64,000 nt of DNA. Origin: Choanephora cucurbitarum. Lineage: Eukaryota; Mucoromycota; Mucoromycetes; Mucorales; Choanephoraceae. A program made the position numbers and the translations under genes. The notes beneath the pieces were generated by a model. The model saw only the letters and a list, made by a program, of their open reading frames with translations, was not told the DNA's origin and searched no databases. This document shows positions 20,202-31,706 of this stretch, piece after piece; the first letter of the stretch is position 1; every line of letters starts with the position of its first letter. The DNA is taken from the NCBI GenBank assembly GCA_025331435.1, contig JAIWNI010000072.1, forward strand, positions 62,001 to 126,000. Reading direction: 5' to 3'.

Positions 20202-23200
20202 TTATTCTGGCCTGATAGACTGGAACAAGACTGGATGTTTCGAATTGTTGTACCTAATTATTTTGATCCGTTAGTCAATATACTCCAGTATCTTAATCGT
20301 TAGTCATGTTGATTTTACCTTCGAGTGAGTGTACTTTTTATCTTTGTAGGCAACTGAGCCAATGGACCCTTTCCAGTAGGAGCAAATGTCAGATCGTTGA
20401 ATGTATCCAAACATTCTCGATCCAAATAATAGGAATCCATAATTTCCATTGCGCCATCATAATCACCCTAGAAACAAAGAATAAGCTGCTGGGTAAGTGT
20501 CACAACAATATTACTTACGTCTTGGAGCTCTTTAATAATACGATCGTTCAAAGTAGGAATATAGTTTTGTCTGATCTCATATTTATCACCTGATGCCTTT
20601 ATACGCATACGTGCTTGCACTTCACTTAGCTGTCGAGAGTATTTGTCTGCCTTTGAGTTTTGACCAAGCCAGCTATAGACAAAAACATGATCAGTCTTCT
20701 GTCATTCAACAAAGTTAAAATTGTGCATTACCCAGGGAAATTGTAACGAGATTGGACACCGCCTCGAATAAAACTAGCTGGTCTGACACAAGAGAAAATG
20801 GAATGAACTGGCATAAGTGACCAATGTTGAGTTGTACTAAATATGTATTAGTGTAAATGTTTCTCTCTCCTTTTTTTTTCCTTTGATTCTATTATGGCTT
20901 ACCCATGAATCATGGCATCAACAAGATCACCATCAGCAATAGCTTCTGAAGCTTTTGCAAACAAATCCATTTCGTTACATGCTGTTTCTTTAGGATTACC
21001 TGTTTCTGATCTTGCTAATTCAGGTAGACATTTCAAATAGTTTTCCTATTTTAGGAGATAAGTATACAGCTAGAATGATAAGATAGATATAGACTTACTT
21101 GAATCATAAGGTTGGACAAGCTGTAATCATTGAAATAAACTTCGTACTTTTCAGTGAGTGATTTGCTACGCCAACTACCACCTGTCAAGAGTTCGCCAGG
21201 AATATCAAAGAGACCCACTGTAGAATTCTTTTGGTTGGATTTACCACTATTGAAATGAATGAGTTCAGTCTGTGATCCCCTTCCCTTTCCTCTTCCTCCG
21301 TTTCCAAACAGAAAAAAAAGGGCGTTCTAGATGACTTACAGAGTCTTTGCTTGATCGTATGACAAACTGGTCTCATTAATACGGTAAGCAGATAAAATAT
21401 TAATGATTTGACGAATATCATTTTGTGTAGCAGCCACTAATTCATCAATAGCATTAGGTGTAATATTAAGATTCTCCCTAAAAAAAAAAGAAGAGTGCGT
21501 TAGCTTTCTTCTATTTACGGTTTCTTTTTTCTTTCAGAAAGATTACTTGTAGGCAATTGAAAGGATTCTTGAACGAATTTGAGCAGCAGTCGATCTATCA
21601 AATGAGATTAGATGCATTGTGTTCAATTCTTTTGCAATCTATCTTCTTTCCTTACCTTCTGAATTTAGCTTCATAACAAACACGTAATAAAGGTGCAACT
21701 TTTTGTGATCGAGAATCATTACAGATACAGATAACAGGAATCTTGCTTTCTTTGATCATTCGAGCAAGTTCAGCACCACCACCACGGTCACCTTCAGACA
21801 TACCATCGACTTCATCCATAATCAATACAACTTTCTTGCCCTTAATCATACGATCTTTGGTCTAATGAAGTTATCTTTTTGTTAGCTCTAAAAAAAAAGG
21901 GTAATAAGAATCTCCTTGCTTGAGAGTAACTTGCCTGATTTTTAGAAGCTTGAAAGAATTCTGTCATGGTACGGTTATCCATCATTTCAGAGATACTTTC
22001 TTCCAAAATTTTTTTACTACGAACATCACTTGCGTTGAACTCAAGTGCTTCATATCCATTGACACGAGCTACCACATTAGCTGTTGTTGTCTTACCAATA
22101 CCAGGTGGACCACTAAGAAGGACAGCTCGGTGACTATGGATATCAGATCCTTCGAAACCATTGGCCAGGCTTTCTTGCCATTGAGCGAGCCATTGAGAAA
22201 TGGTGTTCACAAGTTCTTTGTTACCAATGATCTCCTTTAGTTCAGTAGGCTTATACTTTTCAGTCCATAATAAGGATTTGGTATCCAATGAGCTACTACA
22301 GAGACAGGTCAGCCAATGGTTCTTTTTTTTTTGTATCCGCCGTAACTTACGATGTATCTGTCTTGGCTTCAGCAGCCTTTCCTTTTCCTTTTGCAGTTTT
22401 TGGAGCAGCAGCTTTTGGTGGTGGTGCAGTAGATGGTTTCTTTTCTGCTGAATTCTCTACAAGTTCATAAAACTCGTCCTCATCCAAAATTTTGGTGCCC
22501 ACTGACTTTGCCTTAGCCAGCTTACTTTCACCTGCATCTCTGCCTCTTAACAAGTAATGGGTTTTACCACTGACTGCACCTGTGACACGACTATAGAATA
22601 TGGTGTTAATAAAATAGATAGTTCACAGAAAGACACATACCCTCCATAACGCATCACAATATCTTTTGTCTGTTCTTTAGTCAATGTCTCATATTGACCA
22701 CTGATGACAAAAGCCAGACCATCAAGGCAGTTAGGTGCGCCAACAGGTTCAGGTCGAGTACCTAAAGCTTTGGGACCTTCAACGCTCTTCATCATGGCAA
22801 AGTAATTCTTTTTGGCAGCAGGCTTTGGTTTCTCTTCTTCCTGTTGCTCTTCTTCTTGTTTGACAGGCGCATCTTCTGCTTTCTTAGTAGGAAGTACACG
22901 TCTCTTTTTGTTAGTGTCTTCTTGTTTTACTGTTGCCTTTTTAGCAGGTGGAGGTGAACTAGCTTTTTTCGCTTTCTTTTGAGCAGGAACAGGCTCTTCC
23001 TCTTCTTCCTCAAAGTTGTCATCGTCATCTTCTTCAAAGTCATCTTCATTGTCTTCGAAATCATCGTCCTCTTCATCGTCATCGAAATCGTCATCGTCAG
23101 TCTTTCTTTTCCTCTTTGGTGTTGCTTTCTTAGTTGTCTTCTTATCCTCAGCTTTCTTTGCAGGAGTAGCTTTCTTTGTTTCGGCGGCTGCTTTTTTAGC

Positions 23201-23787
23201 TGCTGGTTTCTTGGCTTCGGTGGTTGCCTTCTTGGTCTCAGCTTTTTTGGGTTCGGCAACTGTCTTCTTAGTAACAGCACTAGGCTTTTTAATCTCGACA
23301 GTAACATCTTTCGGTTCAGTTGCATTGGTCTTGTTGTCAGTCTTCTTTGAACCACCGCCAAAGAAATCCTTGGGATCAACCACTCTAAATCCAAGTATCA
23401 ATCTATCAATTCCATTCACACTTTCGATAAAACAGTTGTCTTACTCTTTATCAGATGAATTGAAATGCTTGGATTTCAGTCTTGGTTGACTACATGAAAT
23501 GAAAAAAAAGCAGGTAAATCTTTCCTCTTCTTATCTCTTTTTTCTCTCTTTAACTAGAGAAACTCATTGGATTTACAAATCGTCATCTTCATCGCTCTTA
23601 TCTAAAGATATCATGATGAGAAAAAGCGCGTATATTAAGAAAACGATAACTTACCGCCTGTCTTTCTCTTTCGAGTAGCTGGTTTCTTTTCAGTTTCAGC
23701 CTATGATTTTGTTTAGTGCTTGTTGTTCTGTAACCTGCATATCTTTCATTCTCTTTCTACCTTCTTAAAATATTTCTCAATGCCCAT
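20202..23787 (-). CDS. RFC1: Replication factor C subunit 1 (clamp loader large subunit)
   Basis: Sixteen exons join in frame to 876 residues: 23787-23761, 23700-23655, 23601-23577, 23489-23445, 23384-22641, 22590-22351, 22295-21935, 21861-21656, 21594-21547, 21477-21340, 21246-21099, 21045-20903, 20836-20732, 20672-20519, 20467-20319, 20253-20202. RFC1 loads PCNA onto primed DNA. The N-terminus MGIEKYFKK resembles the PCNA-binding peptide of human RFC1. A long Lys/Glu/Asp-rich linker follows, then a BRCT domain (about 263-350, GLAFVISGQYETL, MRYGGRVTGAVSGKTHYLL), the AAA+ core with Walker A GPPGIGKTTT (about 438) and Walker B LIMDEVDG (about 512), sensor ICICND, and the RFC1-specific C-terminal domain ending YNNSKHPVLF. 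Intron 7 has a GC donor (CAG|GCAAGT). The final exon carries 17 codons and was chosen by phase. The gene stands 150 bp downstream of the metallo-hydrolase gene's stop. Confidence 0.96.
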
Positions 23788-23936
23788 AAAAGAAAAATCA
23801 GTAAAGAAAAAGTAAAATAAAAGATTGACAGCTATTTAGAAAAAAAAATATGAAAAAAAAAACGCGACCCTGATTTAATCTCAGTTAGCTACGCAGTTAT
23901 TTTATGCAAAAAGAAAAAAAAAAAGACGCGTCTAAT

Positions 23937-25176
23937 TTATTTGACAACAACAGGATTGGGTTCAAAATAAGAAAACTCTGTTAATTGATCTGGATGAGAT
24001 AGTTTTACGACAAGACCATCATAAGCAGGTGCTACTCTAAATCCCTTTTGTTGCTTAAGATCCTCTTCCAGTTGATAATGATCCACGCGATGTGTAAAAC
24101 CAACATAGTAAGTCTTGAAGGCGCCTACTTGTTCTGCAGCTTCGTTAGATTGATCCAATGAGAAATGAGATGCATGTGGTTGTGTCACTTTGTAGAGTTA
24201 GTCAACACAATGTCAAATATCAACAAAAACAGATTTACTTTACATCGCAAACAATCTACTACAAATATTCTGGATCGTCCTTTCATGATAGCCATGGTTT
24301 CAGGTGGAATGTAATTTGTATCCGAGATATAACTTACACCATCGAAATAGAAGCCATAACAAAGATAAGGTGCATTGGTAGTCATGTATTTACCATGGTG
24401 AACTAGGAGACCTGTCAAGATCCATTGCTCATCATCTCTTCTTTTTGCCTTACCTGCAAGTGGAGTGAATTCAAGTCCTTGAATCGTAAAAGAGGCAGAA
24501 GGATCAAATACATGATATTTGAAATCAGCTACTTCACCACCACCTATTTTATTCTAAATCAGTTCATCATCAACCCTGGACTAGCTTCAAGAGTCAGCCA
24601 CACTTACCTGTTGCCATGGCAGAATCTACTAAAAAGGGAAAGGTGCGACTAACAACTTCCATTGTCTCGGGTGCTAGATAGACATCAATATGAGACTGAA
24701 CAACACCACCCAGTGTCCAGCCTCTAAGATCGTCCATGCCATAACAAGCATCAGCATGACCATGTGTGATAATAACACCATCTAATTCTCGAATACCATA
24801 TTTTGGCAAGATCTCAATTGCACTATCTTATCTAGATTTGAGTGTCCATGCTCTTTTTCTGTTGCTTTCATTTGTTACTTTACTATAGAATGTCTTGCCA
24901 CAATCGATAAGCACATTTCTAAAAGGAGCAAGTTGGTTAGTTTCAAGTGATTATCGAAGCAGTAAAGACCTGCCTTAACCGAGCATCTTCAGGATCACTA
25001 TGGTTACGGAAACGAACGACCATGGACGTATTTCTTCGGTTGTTCTTTTTTCCTTCCGGTGTTTGAGTCGAAAGACAGACTGGACATGACTTGGTAGGAT
25101 GAGTAAGGCAGTTGATGCTAGGCACAGAACTCGAAGTGCCAGTACCCAAGAAGACAATCTCAACTACGCTTGCCAT
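23937..25176 (-). CDS. PhnP-like metallo-beta-lactamase-fold hydrolase
   Basis: Six exons (25176-24974, 24918-24884, 24826-24608, 24543-24454, 24411-24244, 24187-23937) give 321 residues. The fold signature is VVEIVFLGTGTSSSVPS, then a Cys-rich segment CLTHPTKSCPVCL, RRNTSMVVRF, and the metal-binding HGHAD in VIITHGHADACYGMDDLRGW. Further ligands are probably GVSYISDTNYIP and THRVDHYQ. The Cys cluster beside the GTGTSSGVP motif and the DDLRGW block match the PhnP/cyclic phosphodiesterase-like branch found in fungi. The physiological substrate is unknown. Intron 1 has a GC donor (AAG|GCAGGT), required to keep the frame. I preferred MASVVEIVF over an upstream ATG at 25236 because the extension looks like leader sequence. 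Spacing to the PQ-loop gene upstream is only 77 bp. Confidence 0.92.
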
Positions 25177-25253
25177 TGCTTTTTTGTTAATAAGACAGAA
25201 AAAAGAAAAAGAAAAAATAAAAGAAAACTCCTCCATTTTAGTTTATTTATTTG

Positions 25254-26253
25254 TTATTCCAACAAACGAGTGGTTTCAGTAGGTTCTATATCAGGAAGAC
25301 CCAATTTCTTATTTCTGTAATGCCATACAATACACATCACCAACAAAGTACCCTGCAACACACCTGTCACCATATAAGTCAACCAAGCAGTCCAGTTGGT
25401 ACCAGGACGAACGACCAACGAATACACAAATAAGGCAGTACCTGGTGTCTGAAGCATCATCATAGGGATACTGATGGCACCTACCTTCTTGGACTGCCAG
25501 GTCTTGTAGATTTGTGGGATATATTGAAGTGAGGCCAAGATCATACTGAGGATACCCAAGAAGGCTGCCCAGTAGTTGGTCTGCCAGTGGTCAGGACCAC
25601 CCACAAACACGAGCAAGAGAACAGAGATAAAGAAAGAGAGAGCCAAGTGGCCAATACAGACAGCAGCAACAACCAAAGAGACCTTCCACTCATTAGATAA
25701 GGGAGATTGAATGTTGTTTGGAAGGTCTAGATGAAGAGATCGTGGTGCATGTAACTGTCTCTTTTTGCTTTCAGGGAAGTAGAGCAAGAACAGGACAAAT
25801 CTGATACAGAGAATTATGTTAGTCTTGTAAAATCTGAAGATCAGCTCTTGACTTACACAAGACTGAACATGGCCCACTGAAGGCCGATCTGAATGACACC
25901 CATCAAACCTTCAAAACAAGCTCCGGTAGAAAGTGATTTACAGCAGACAATGGCATCCCATTGTAACAGAATGATATTGAAGAAACTAGAGGTAGAAGAT
26001 ACCACACCCAGTAATAGAAACCAGGCACTGAAGCCTTCACTTGTCTTGTTGGCGATAATTCTATAATGCTAGTTTAAACAAGTCAGTAGACTGTCATAAA
26101 CGTCTTGTTCTTCTTCTTTACTTGAGGAAGATAAGAAATCACCAGGCCAATACAGAGAAACAAACTGATGAACAGAGTGGTTTTATCATTCAATGGCACA
26201 CATTCTTTGGCCTTTTCTTGTGAATAATTCAATATCTTGACAACTGTCTCCAT
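25254..26253 (-). CDS. PQ-loop repeat membrane protein
   Basis: Exons 26253-26122, 26068-25857 and 25800-25254 join to 296 residues with about seven membrane helices. The two PQ-loop motifs are CIGLVISYLPQHYRIIANK (about 33-52) and ILASLQYIPQIYKTWQSKK (about 190-210). PQ-loop proteins of this size act as lysosomal/vacuolar or Golgi transporters of amino acids or as cargo-related proteins. The substrate cannot be inferred here. A polar loop (about 130-150, HAPRSLHLDLPNN) separates the halves, and the C-terminus ends in an acidic dileucine-like TETTRLLE, which could be a vacuolar sorting signal. It is part of the tightly packed minus-strand array. Confidence 0.93.
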
Positions 26254-26411
26254 AACAGAAAAGAGGATCTCGAGATAGTGTTGGTGTAAAAAAAAAAAAG
26301 AAAAGAAGAAAAAAATGAAAAAATCCCCCCCTTATTTGAGTGTATCAGCATTGTATTTTCTTATGATGAACTCCGCTAAAAATGGCTGCATAAAGGATTG
26401 TTTTGTTTTAT

Positions 26412-29400
26412 TTATACCCATTTCGAACTTGATTTGAAATGAAATTTAATATAATCCTTTTGTAAGTAGCCACTTTTAAGGCGACTTTGAGCATCCAAAG
26501 GAAACTGAATAGGCTTCCCTTGAGCATCACGGTAAATGAAGGGAAGCCTTAGACAGTACATACTGTTGGGTCCAAACAACAGGGCATCTTTGATATCCAA
26601 ATCAACTGTTGTGTGTTGATAGAGATTGATTTTAGGTTCAATCGAAATGGATACAGCATCGTCCGGTGTGACAACATAGATCCGGAGCAGTTGAGCCGTC
26701 ACTTCGGTATTGTTGTTACTACAGGGACATAGGATATGAAGAGATAAATCTTGATGTACAAAGTGATTGCCATGTTCCTTTGGATGACCTGCATGGCCTA
26801 GCTTACAAACGCGACCTTCACCACAACTGAGAAATCGATGGCCATGAGGGCATTCATATTCAGCGCCAATGTAGCCACGCACAAGACCCTGCATGCGGTC
26901 TCGAGTGCGCTGATTTCGTTTACGACGTGTGTCAAAAAGTTGTTTAGGTTGTGTACTGGATGGTGTAGGATTTGAGCCAAGAGCAGGAAAGGCCTCTAAG
27001 GAGATTGCTGATGCAACCACAGGTTTAGGTGGTGCTGGGGATGGTAAAGCTTTTCCTAAAACTGGCCATTCTGTTGTGTCACCTAGAGTGGATGGATCCT
27101 TATTGACTGTTTCATCCTTTTCTTGTTGTTGTTGTTGTTGTTTGATCAGTTTCACTTCATTTAAGGTTGTCATGGACCAAGGAATCAAGAAGTGAGTATT
27201 GCTCATGAACCCTTCCATCTTATCTAACCCAACATTATTCTTGTAAAGACTAGAGGAACCTAAATAGAGTAAGGCAGCATCATGATAAGGTATTTCATCT
27301 GTATTGAGCACAAGTGTTTGTTGACAGCCATAAATAGAGGCAGCCAAATCCAAAGCAGCCCTTCCTGGTGTAAGACAACAGTTGAATTTTTGGTAGAATT
27401 TGACATTGGCTTCATCCAGATCAAATGGATCGTCACGAATACGCTGTGATTTGCCACAATCGCAAGCATGAAACAGACTAAATCCACTGTTATGTTTACC
27501 CATATCGTAGACCATCACACGCTCATCTCGGCTACTGGGTTGTTTTTCTTCTGTTTCATGTCCAATCTATAAACATCTTGAGTCTTTGTTACCCTTTCTT
27601 ATTAAGAAAAAAAAATTACCTTTAAACGACAGGGTCTTCCAGTAAGACTGATATGTTCACAACTTTGTCTACCCTGCTTCCAAATCAAATCACATTCACG
27701 TTCAAGGCGAGCAGCAAATTCTTCCATACAAGGGCCTCTGGCTAATGAACGATACATTCGCATCACATTGTTGCGCTGTAACAAGAAAGTAGTTTAGTAT
27801 AGGTATAGCATTTACATTTCTTTCTTTCTTTTTACCTTCCATTCATGATATTTTGCTGTATAGTAAGGAGGTGAATCTTGCAGATAAGCTTCATTACATT
27901 TTTGCATGATTTCCATTGAATGGCTTATAAGACATGAGTTATCTGCCACCATTGTCTAAGATCATCTACATACCTTTTCGAAAAGACATGTTCAATTTCA
28001 ACAATGTCTTTAATCTTCTTTCTCAGAATCACTTCAATCTGCTGAATCATACCCTTCGTGCTAGGAAATTGAGTGGTGATAATCTTTCTGAAATCCACTT
28101 CATTCTCTGTCAGAGGTTGTTGAAACAGAAAAGAGAGCAGACAAACAGCAGCCGAAGCAAACTGAATCCCTGTAGGTAGAGGGATTGACTTTTCATTCTT
28201 TCTGCCATAGCCACTGTTGTGATGCAATGGATGACGCGTGGTGGCTGTCTTGAGCCAGATAGCTACAAAGTTTCGCAAGAGTTTATCACTGTATTCATGA
28301 TACAGTTGTTCAGATGGATCCTGAGGTCGATTGCATTCCTCTAGATAGGCGTCTAATGAAAGAGGGAAAGGGCTGTCATCTGGTTGGGATGGCTGAAAGT
28401 GAGGTATGATATGAATAATAGGCTGTGAAGTGGAAGGTAAGAAAAACAAGGAACGGACTTCGACAGAGGGAAGTGAGGAAGGTGTATCTAACTTGAGTGG
28501 TATCAAATGAAGTGCACGAAATAAGGCCTTGATTCTCATTTGCAGTGCGTCTTGCATCTTTTTGATAGAGGCAGGAACGATGGCATTAAAAGGAATCTAT
28601 CGTCCTAGAAATGATAAGTGATCCCCAATCACATTGATTTCTATCATGCTTACATCAGTGGCCACAAAAATCAAAAAGGGCACACCCTTAGCAGGCCCCC
28701 ACCATCCTGTATTGGCTGAATGATTACGCTCGTTTTCCTTCTTTTCAAATAGCAAGTTAGGTACAGGAATATCCCAATGTTTCCAGCAAGCTGAAAAATA
28801 TTGAGCTAGATGAGTGTACATGTTCATTTTCACTTGTTGCAAACAAACTAAAGTTGATAGAAAATCAGCAGGTAACAGGCTAGGTGGTAAGACGGGCTAT
28901 TGAATAGGCAAAGTCAATAACAGAACAAAATGAGGATAAATGAAGTTGATGTTACAATAACAATATGAGATACAGTGAGCATGAATAAAAGACCACGCAT
29001 CGTGTTGGATTGATGAGAAGTGGAAGTAGCTGCAAATGACTATAGGAATGAAATAAGCACATGCACTAATCCATATTACTCGAGTCTATCTCTTACTTCA
29101 GAAGCACATGTAGTTGTATCCAAGTTGGCATCCATAAACAAATAAACTGTTTTGGTACTGACATCGACATACAGTTGAAGTCCTGGTGCAATCTATTATG
29201 TGTTGTATAAGTTTTTTTTTTCTGTTTTTTTCTTTATGCATGTCGAGATGACTTGCCTCAGTGGCACCTTGAGTCAAAGGCTATCTCCAGAACATAAGTA
29301 AAACGTGGTTGTCTTTCCCTCTTTATCTTTTACCTTCTGTTGTTGAGCATAGAAGACACTGGCTCCGACAATACGATTGGCCAGTGTTAGTGCTTTATTT

Positions 29401-29507
29401 AACGTTCTTTTGGCATCAGACACACCAAAGATAGAAATGACTTGCAAGCCAGCATCTCTTAAGGATTCAAGATCAGTTTTCTCCAAAAGTGTATTGATCT
29501 CATCCAT
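26412..29507 (-). CDS. SMG8: SMG8-type nonsense-mediated mRNA decay factor
   Basis: Nine exons (29507-29334, 29280-29257, 29192-29097, 29039-28956, 28896-28654, 28596-27974, 27923-27836, 27775-27620, 27566-26412) join to 880 residues. SMG8 binds SMG9 and inhibits the SMG1 kinase in mRNA surveillance. The N-terminal G-like part shows VISIFGVSDAKRTLNKAL and LQLYVDVSTKTVYLFMD; the middle has MRGLLFMLTVSHIV. The C-terminal Cys-rich part has GFSLFHACDCGKSQ, DPFDLDEANVKFY, a zinc-like set around ECPHGHRFLSCGEGRVCK, and GHPKEHG. A CAA-repeat-encoded Gln run lies near 27120-27142. Intron 2 has a GC donor (GAG|GCAAGT) after an 8-codon exon. The start is 73 bp after the stop of the upstream TBC gene. 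SMG8 is absent from yeasts, so its presence suggests an SMG1-type pathway in this fungus. Confidence 0.93.
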
Positions 29508-29580
29508 ATAACTTATTCAAAAAAAAAATAAAAATGAAAATGAACAGAAAAGAGGGCCTTTAAATTTTATTTTATTTTTA

Positions 29581-31706
29581 TTAACCCATCAAACGCTTTA
29601 AATCAGCTAATCTTTGTCTTAATCCTTCTCGTTCATTTTCACTCTCGGTATATTTGGCTTTGATCTCAATGATCATATTCTCCATATAAGCCAATTGATC
29701 TTCCAAGGCAGAGTTACGCTCAACAAGTGCAGCATTTTTGGTATAAAGGATTTCCATCTCTTCTTTCACGCGTGCTTCCACTTCAGCTGGTAATGTCTCG
29801 AGTGCTTTCTTGAGATCATTGGTTTGCTGCCTTAAAGCTTCATTTTCATCATGAATACGGGCAATATCCATCTTGGCTGTAATCAGCTCAGTAGCTACCT
29901 CTGTATGTTCTTTGTTGAGATCGCCATACTCGGTTTCTAAGTGACGAATGGAATCTGCCAAAGCCTTGTTTTGTCGTCTTAGTGCCTCAATCGCCTCTGC
30001 CTCGTTATTGGCACGGGCTGATTCTATTTGGTAATCTTTGGCAAGACGGTCAAGTCGTTTGGTGGCAATGATCACTTGAAAAGCATCTCGAACAAGTTGG
30101 TTGGAATTGTTCTGTAATGCATATGTTAGTGATCTTCAAATGAATACATTCAATGTGTCTATACCTTATAAACTTCAAGCAAATCATTCTTGAGGAAATT
30201 GATCAATTCATCGAATTCTAAGCTAAGAATGGTGGATTGATTCTTCTGTAAGAGTGCAATAGAGAAACGATAGAGTGTCTCGATGCCCTCTGCAAATATC
30301 ATATCATAGATACGGTAGACAGTATCTAAGGGAAACTTGAAGGCAAAGAGAGTACTAAACCATTGATAGGCATAGACATTAGATCGAATTCCGTGTGCCT
30401 CAAAATGGCGTTGAATATGGGGTAAATGGTCAGCTACTAATCCCTCTAGTTGAAATAGACGCTGAGATAACAAGTCGGACTGTGGCAAGAAATGACCTCT
30501 TAAATTGTATTTGTTCATCAGTTGAACAAGGACACAGAAGGCTTCTTCTTCAGGCATCTAATTCACTCTTTAATACATTTCTTCTAAATCAATTCCTTAG
30601 GACTTACATTCAGTAAGAGAGGGCCTGTGATATAAAGCAAACCATTGCTATAGCCTACTTCAGTATCATAAAGAGAATAAGCCTTGATCACGTTAAATAG
30701 AGCATCAGATCCATCGCCATCAACAAAATAATCATGTTGATTGAATGTGGCCTTTGGTAAATCGCGTATAATTGCTTTTTCATAGACAGCTTCTTGCTTT
30801 AATAGCTGCATATACTGTTCTTCTAATTGAACATTCTTACTCTTGGCAAACAGCTGCCAAATCATGCCACGCAAAGTAGGTGGAATACCCTTTTGGATAT
30901 GAAACGAAAGTATTTTAGGCTCTGATTTAGCTACACCACTGAAATCCGAAATCACTTTAGACCAGAATTCTATGAACAGTATTAGATTGATCTGATTGCT
31001 TCATCTGATTGTTCTTTTTTTTACCCCAGTCAATTTCTTCATCCTCTCCTTTTGTTACAGCATCATGATGAATGCGATCAAATGACTTTCTGATCTCTTC
31101 AGAGGGTGTATCGAATGCTAGTTCGGTCGTATCGTTCTCTTTTGTCGTGTCTATCTGATCATGGTTTACACCGCCCAAACGAGCCAACAGTAGATCATAA
31201 TTAGAGGCACTTGAGACATAAGAGTGAATAGAGGAAATGGTAGATCGGTGACTTTGATTTCGTTTGTGTCTTGTCGTTGTCTGTTCATCGTCGTTAGACA
31301 AGTAGCTATCTGAGTCCGAAATAGATGCACCTTCTTCCATGAATTCATGGATTTGATCTTTAATGTCTGCCATAGGATTATCTATTGGACTTGATACGAT
31401 TGCCTGTGGTGGTGGTTGCTGGACATTGTGCTGTGTGACAGTGAGCGCACGGTTACGTCGTTTAGGTGGTGTGGTGGGTAAAGGTAGCTCTTTTTCATTT
31501 TTGATGGTATCTGTTGCCACAGTATCGGCAGAACCTTGGCTGCTGGCAGTATCATCATCATCGTCATCATCGACATCTTCAAAACTACCAACAGAACTAT
31601 GGTTGGATTGAATAGTCATGTTAGATCCATGAGAGATAGGTTGGTTATTGATCAGGGCAGCATCGTTATGGTGCATTTCATTAGACTGTATAGCAATTTC
31701 TGTCAT
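29581..31706 (-). CDS. GYP5: Gyp5/Gyl1/EVI5-type TBC-domain protein with substituted catalytic residues
   Basis: Four exons (31706-31025, 30969-30608, 30557-30165, 30111-29581) join to 655 residues. The order is a disordered acidic N-terminus with Ser/Thr-rich segments (1-220), the DWEFWSKVISDF entry motif (about 226), a TBC domain (about 250-475), and a long C-terminal coiled coil (about 500-650, heptads such as EAIEALRRQNKALADSI). This layout matches Gyp5/EVI5 RabGAPs, which act in exocytosis and Golgi traffic. The two catalytic positions are altered. The arginine finger (usually I-x-x-D-x-x-R) reads IIRDLPKATF (K about 300), and the glutamine finger (usually Y-x-Q-G) reads VGYSNGLLY (N about 336). 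The protein is therefore probably inactive as a GAP, like the yeast paralogue Gyl1. A (CTTT)n tract lies in the leader. Confidence 0.92.

Noticed and set aside
22927..23489. Long ORFs on other frames opposite the RFC1 acidic/basic linker
   Set aside because: They are shadows of low-complexity GAA/AAG-type codons of RFC1; the reverse frames are simply Ser/Phe/Leu-rich.
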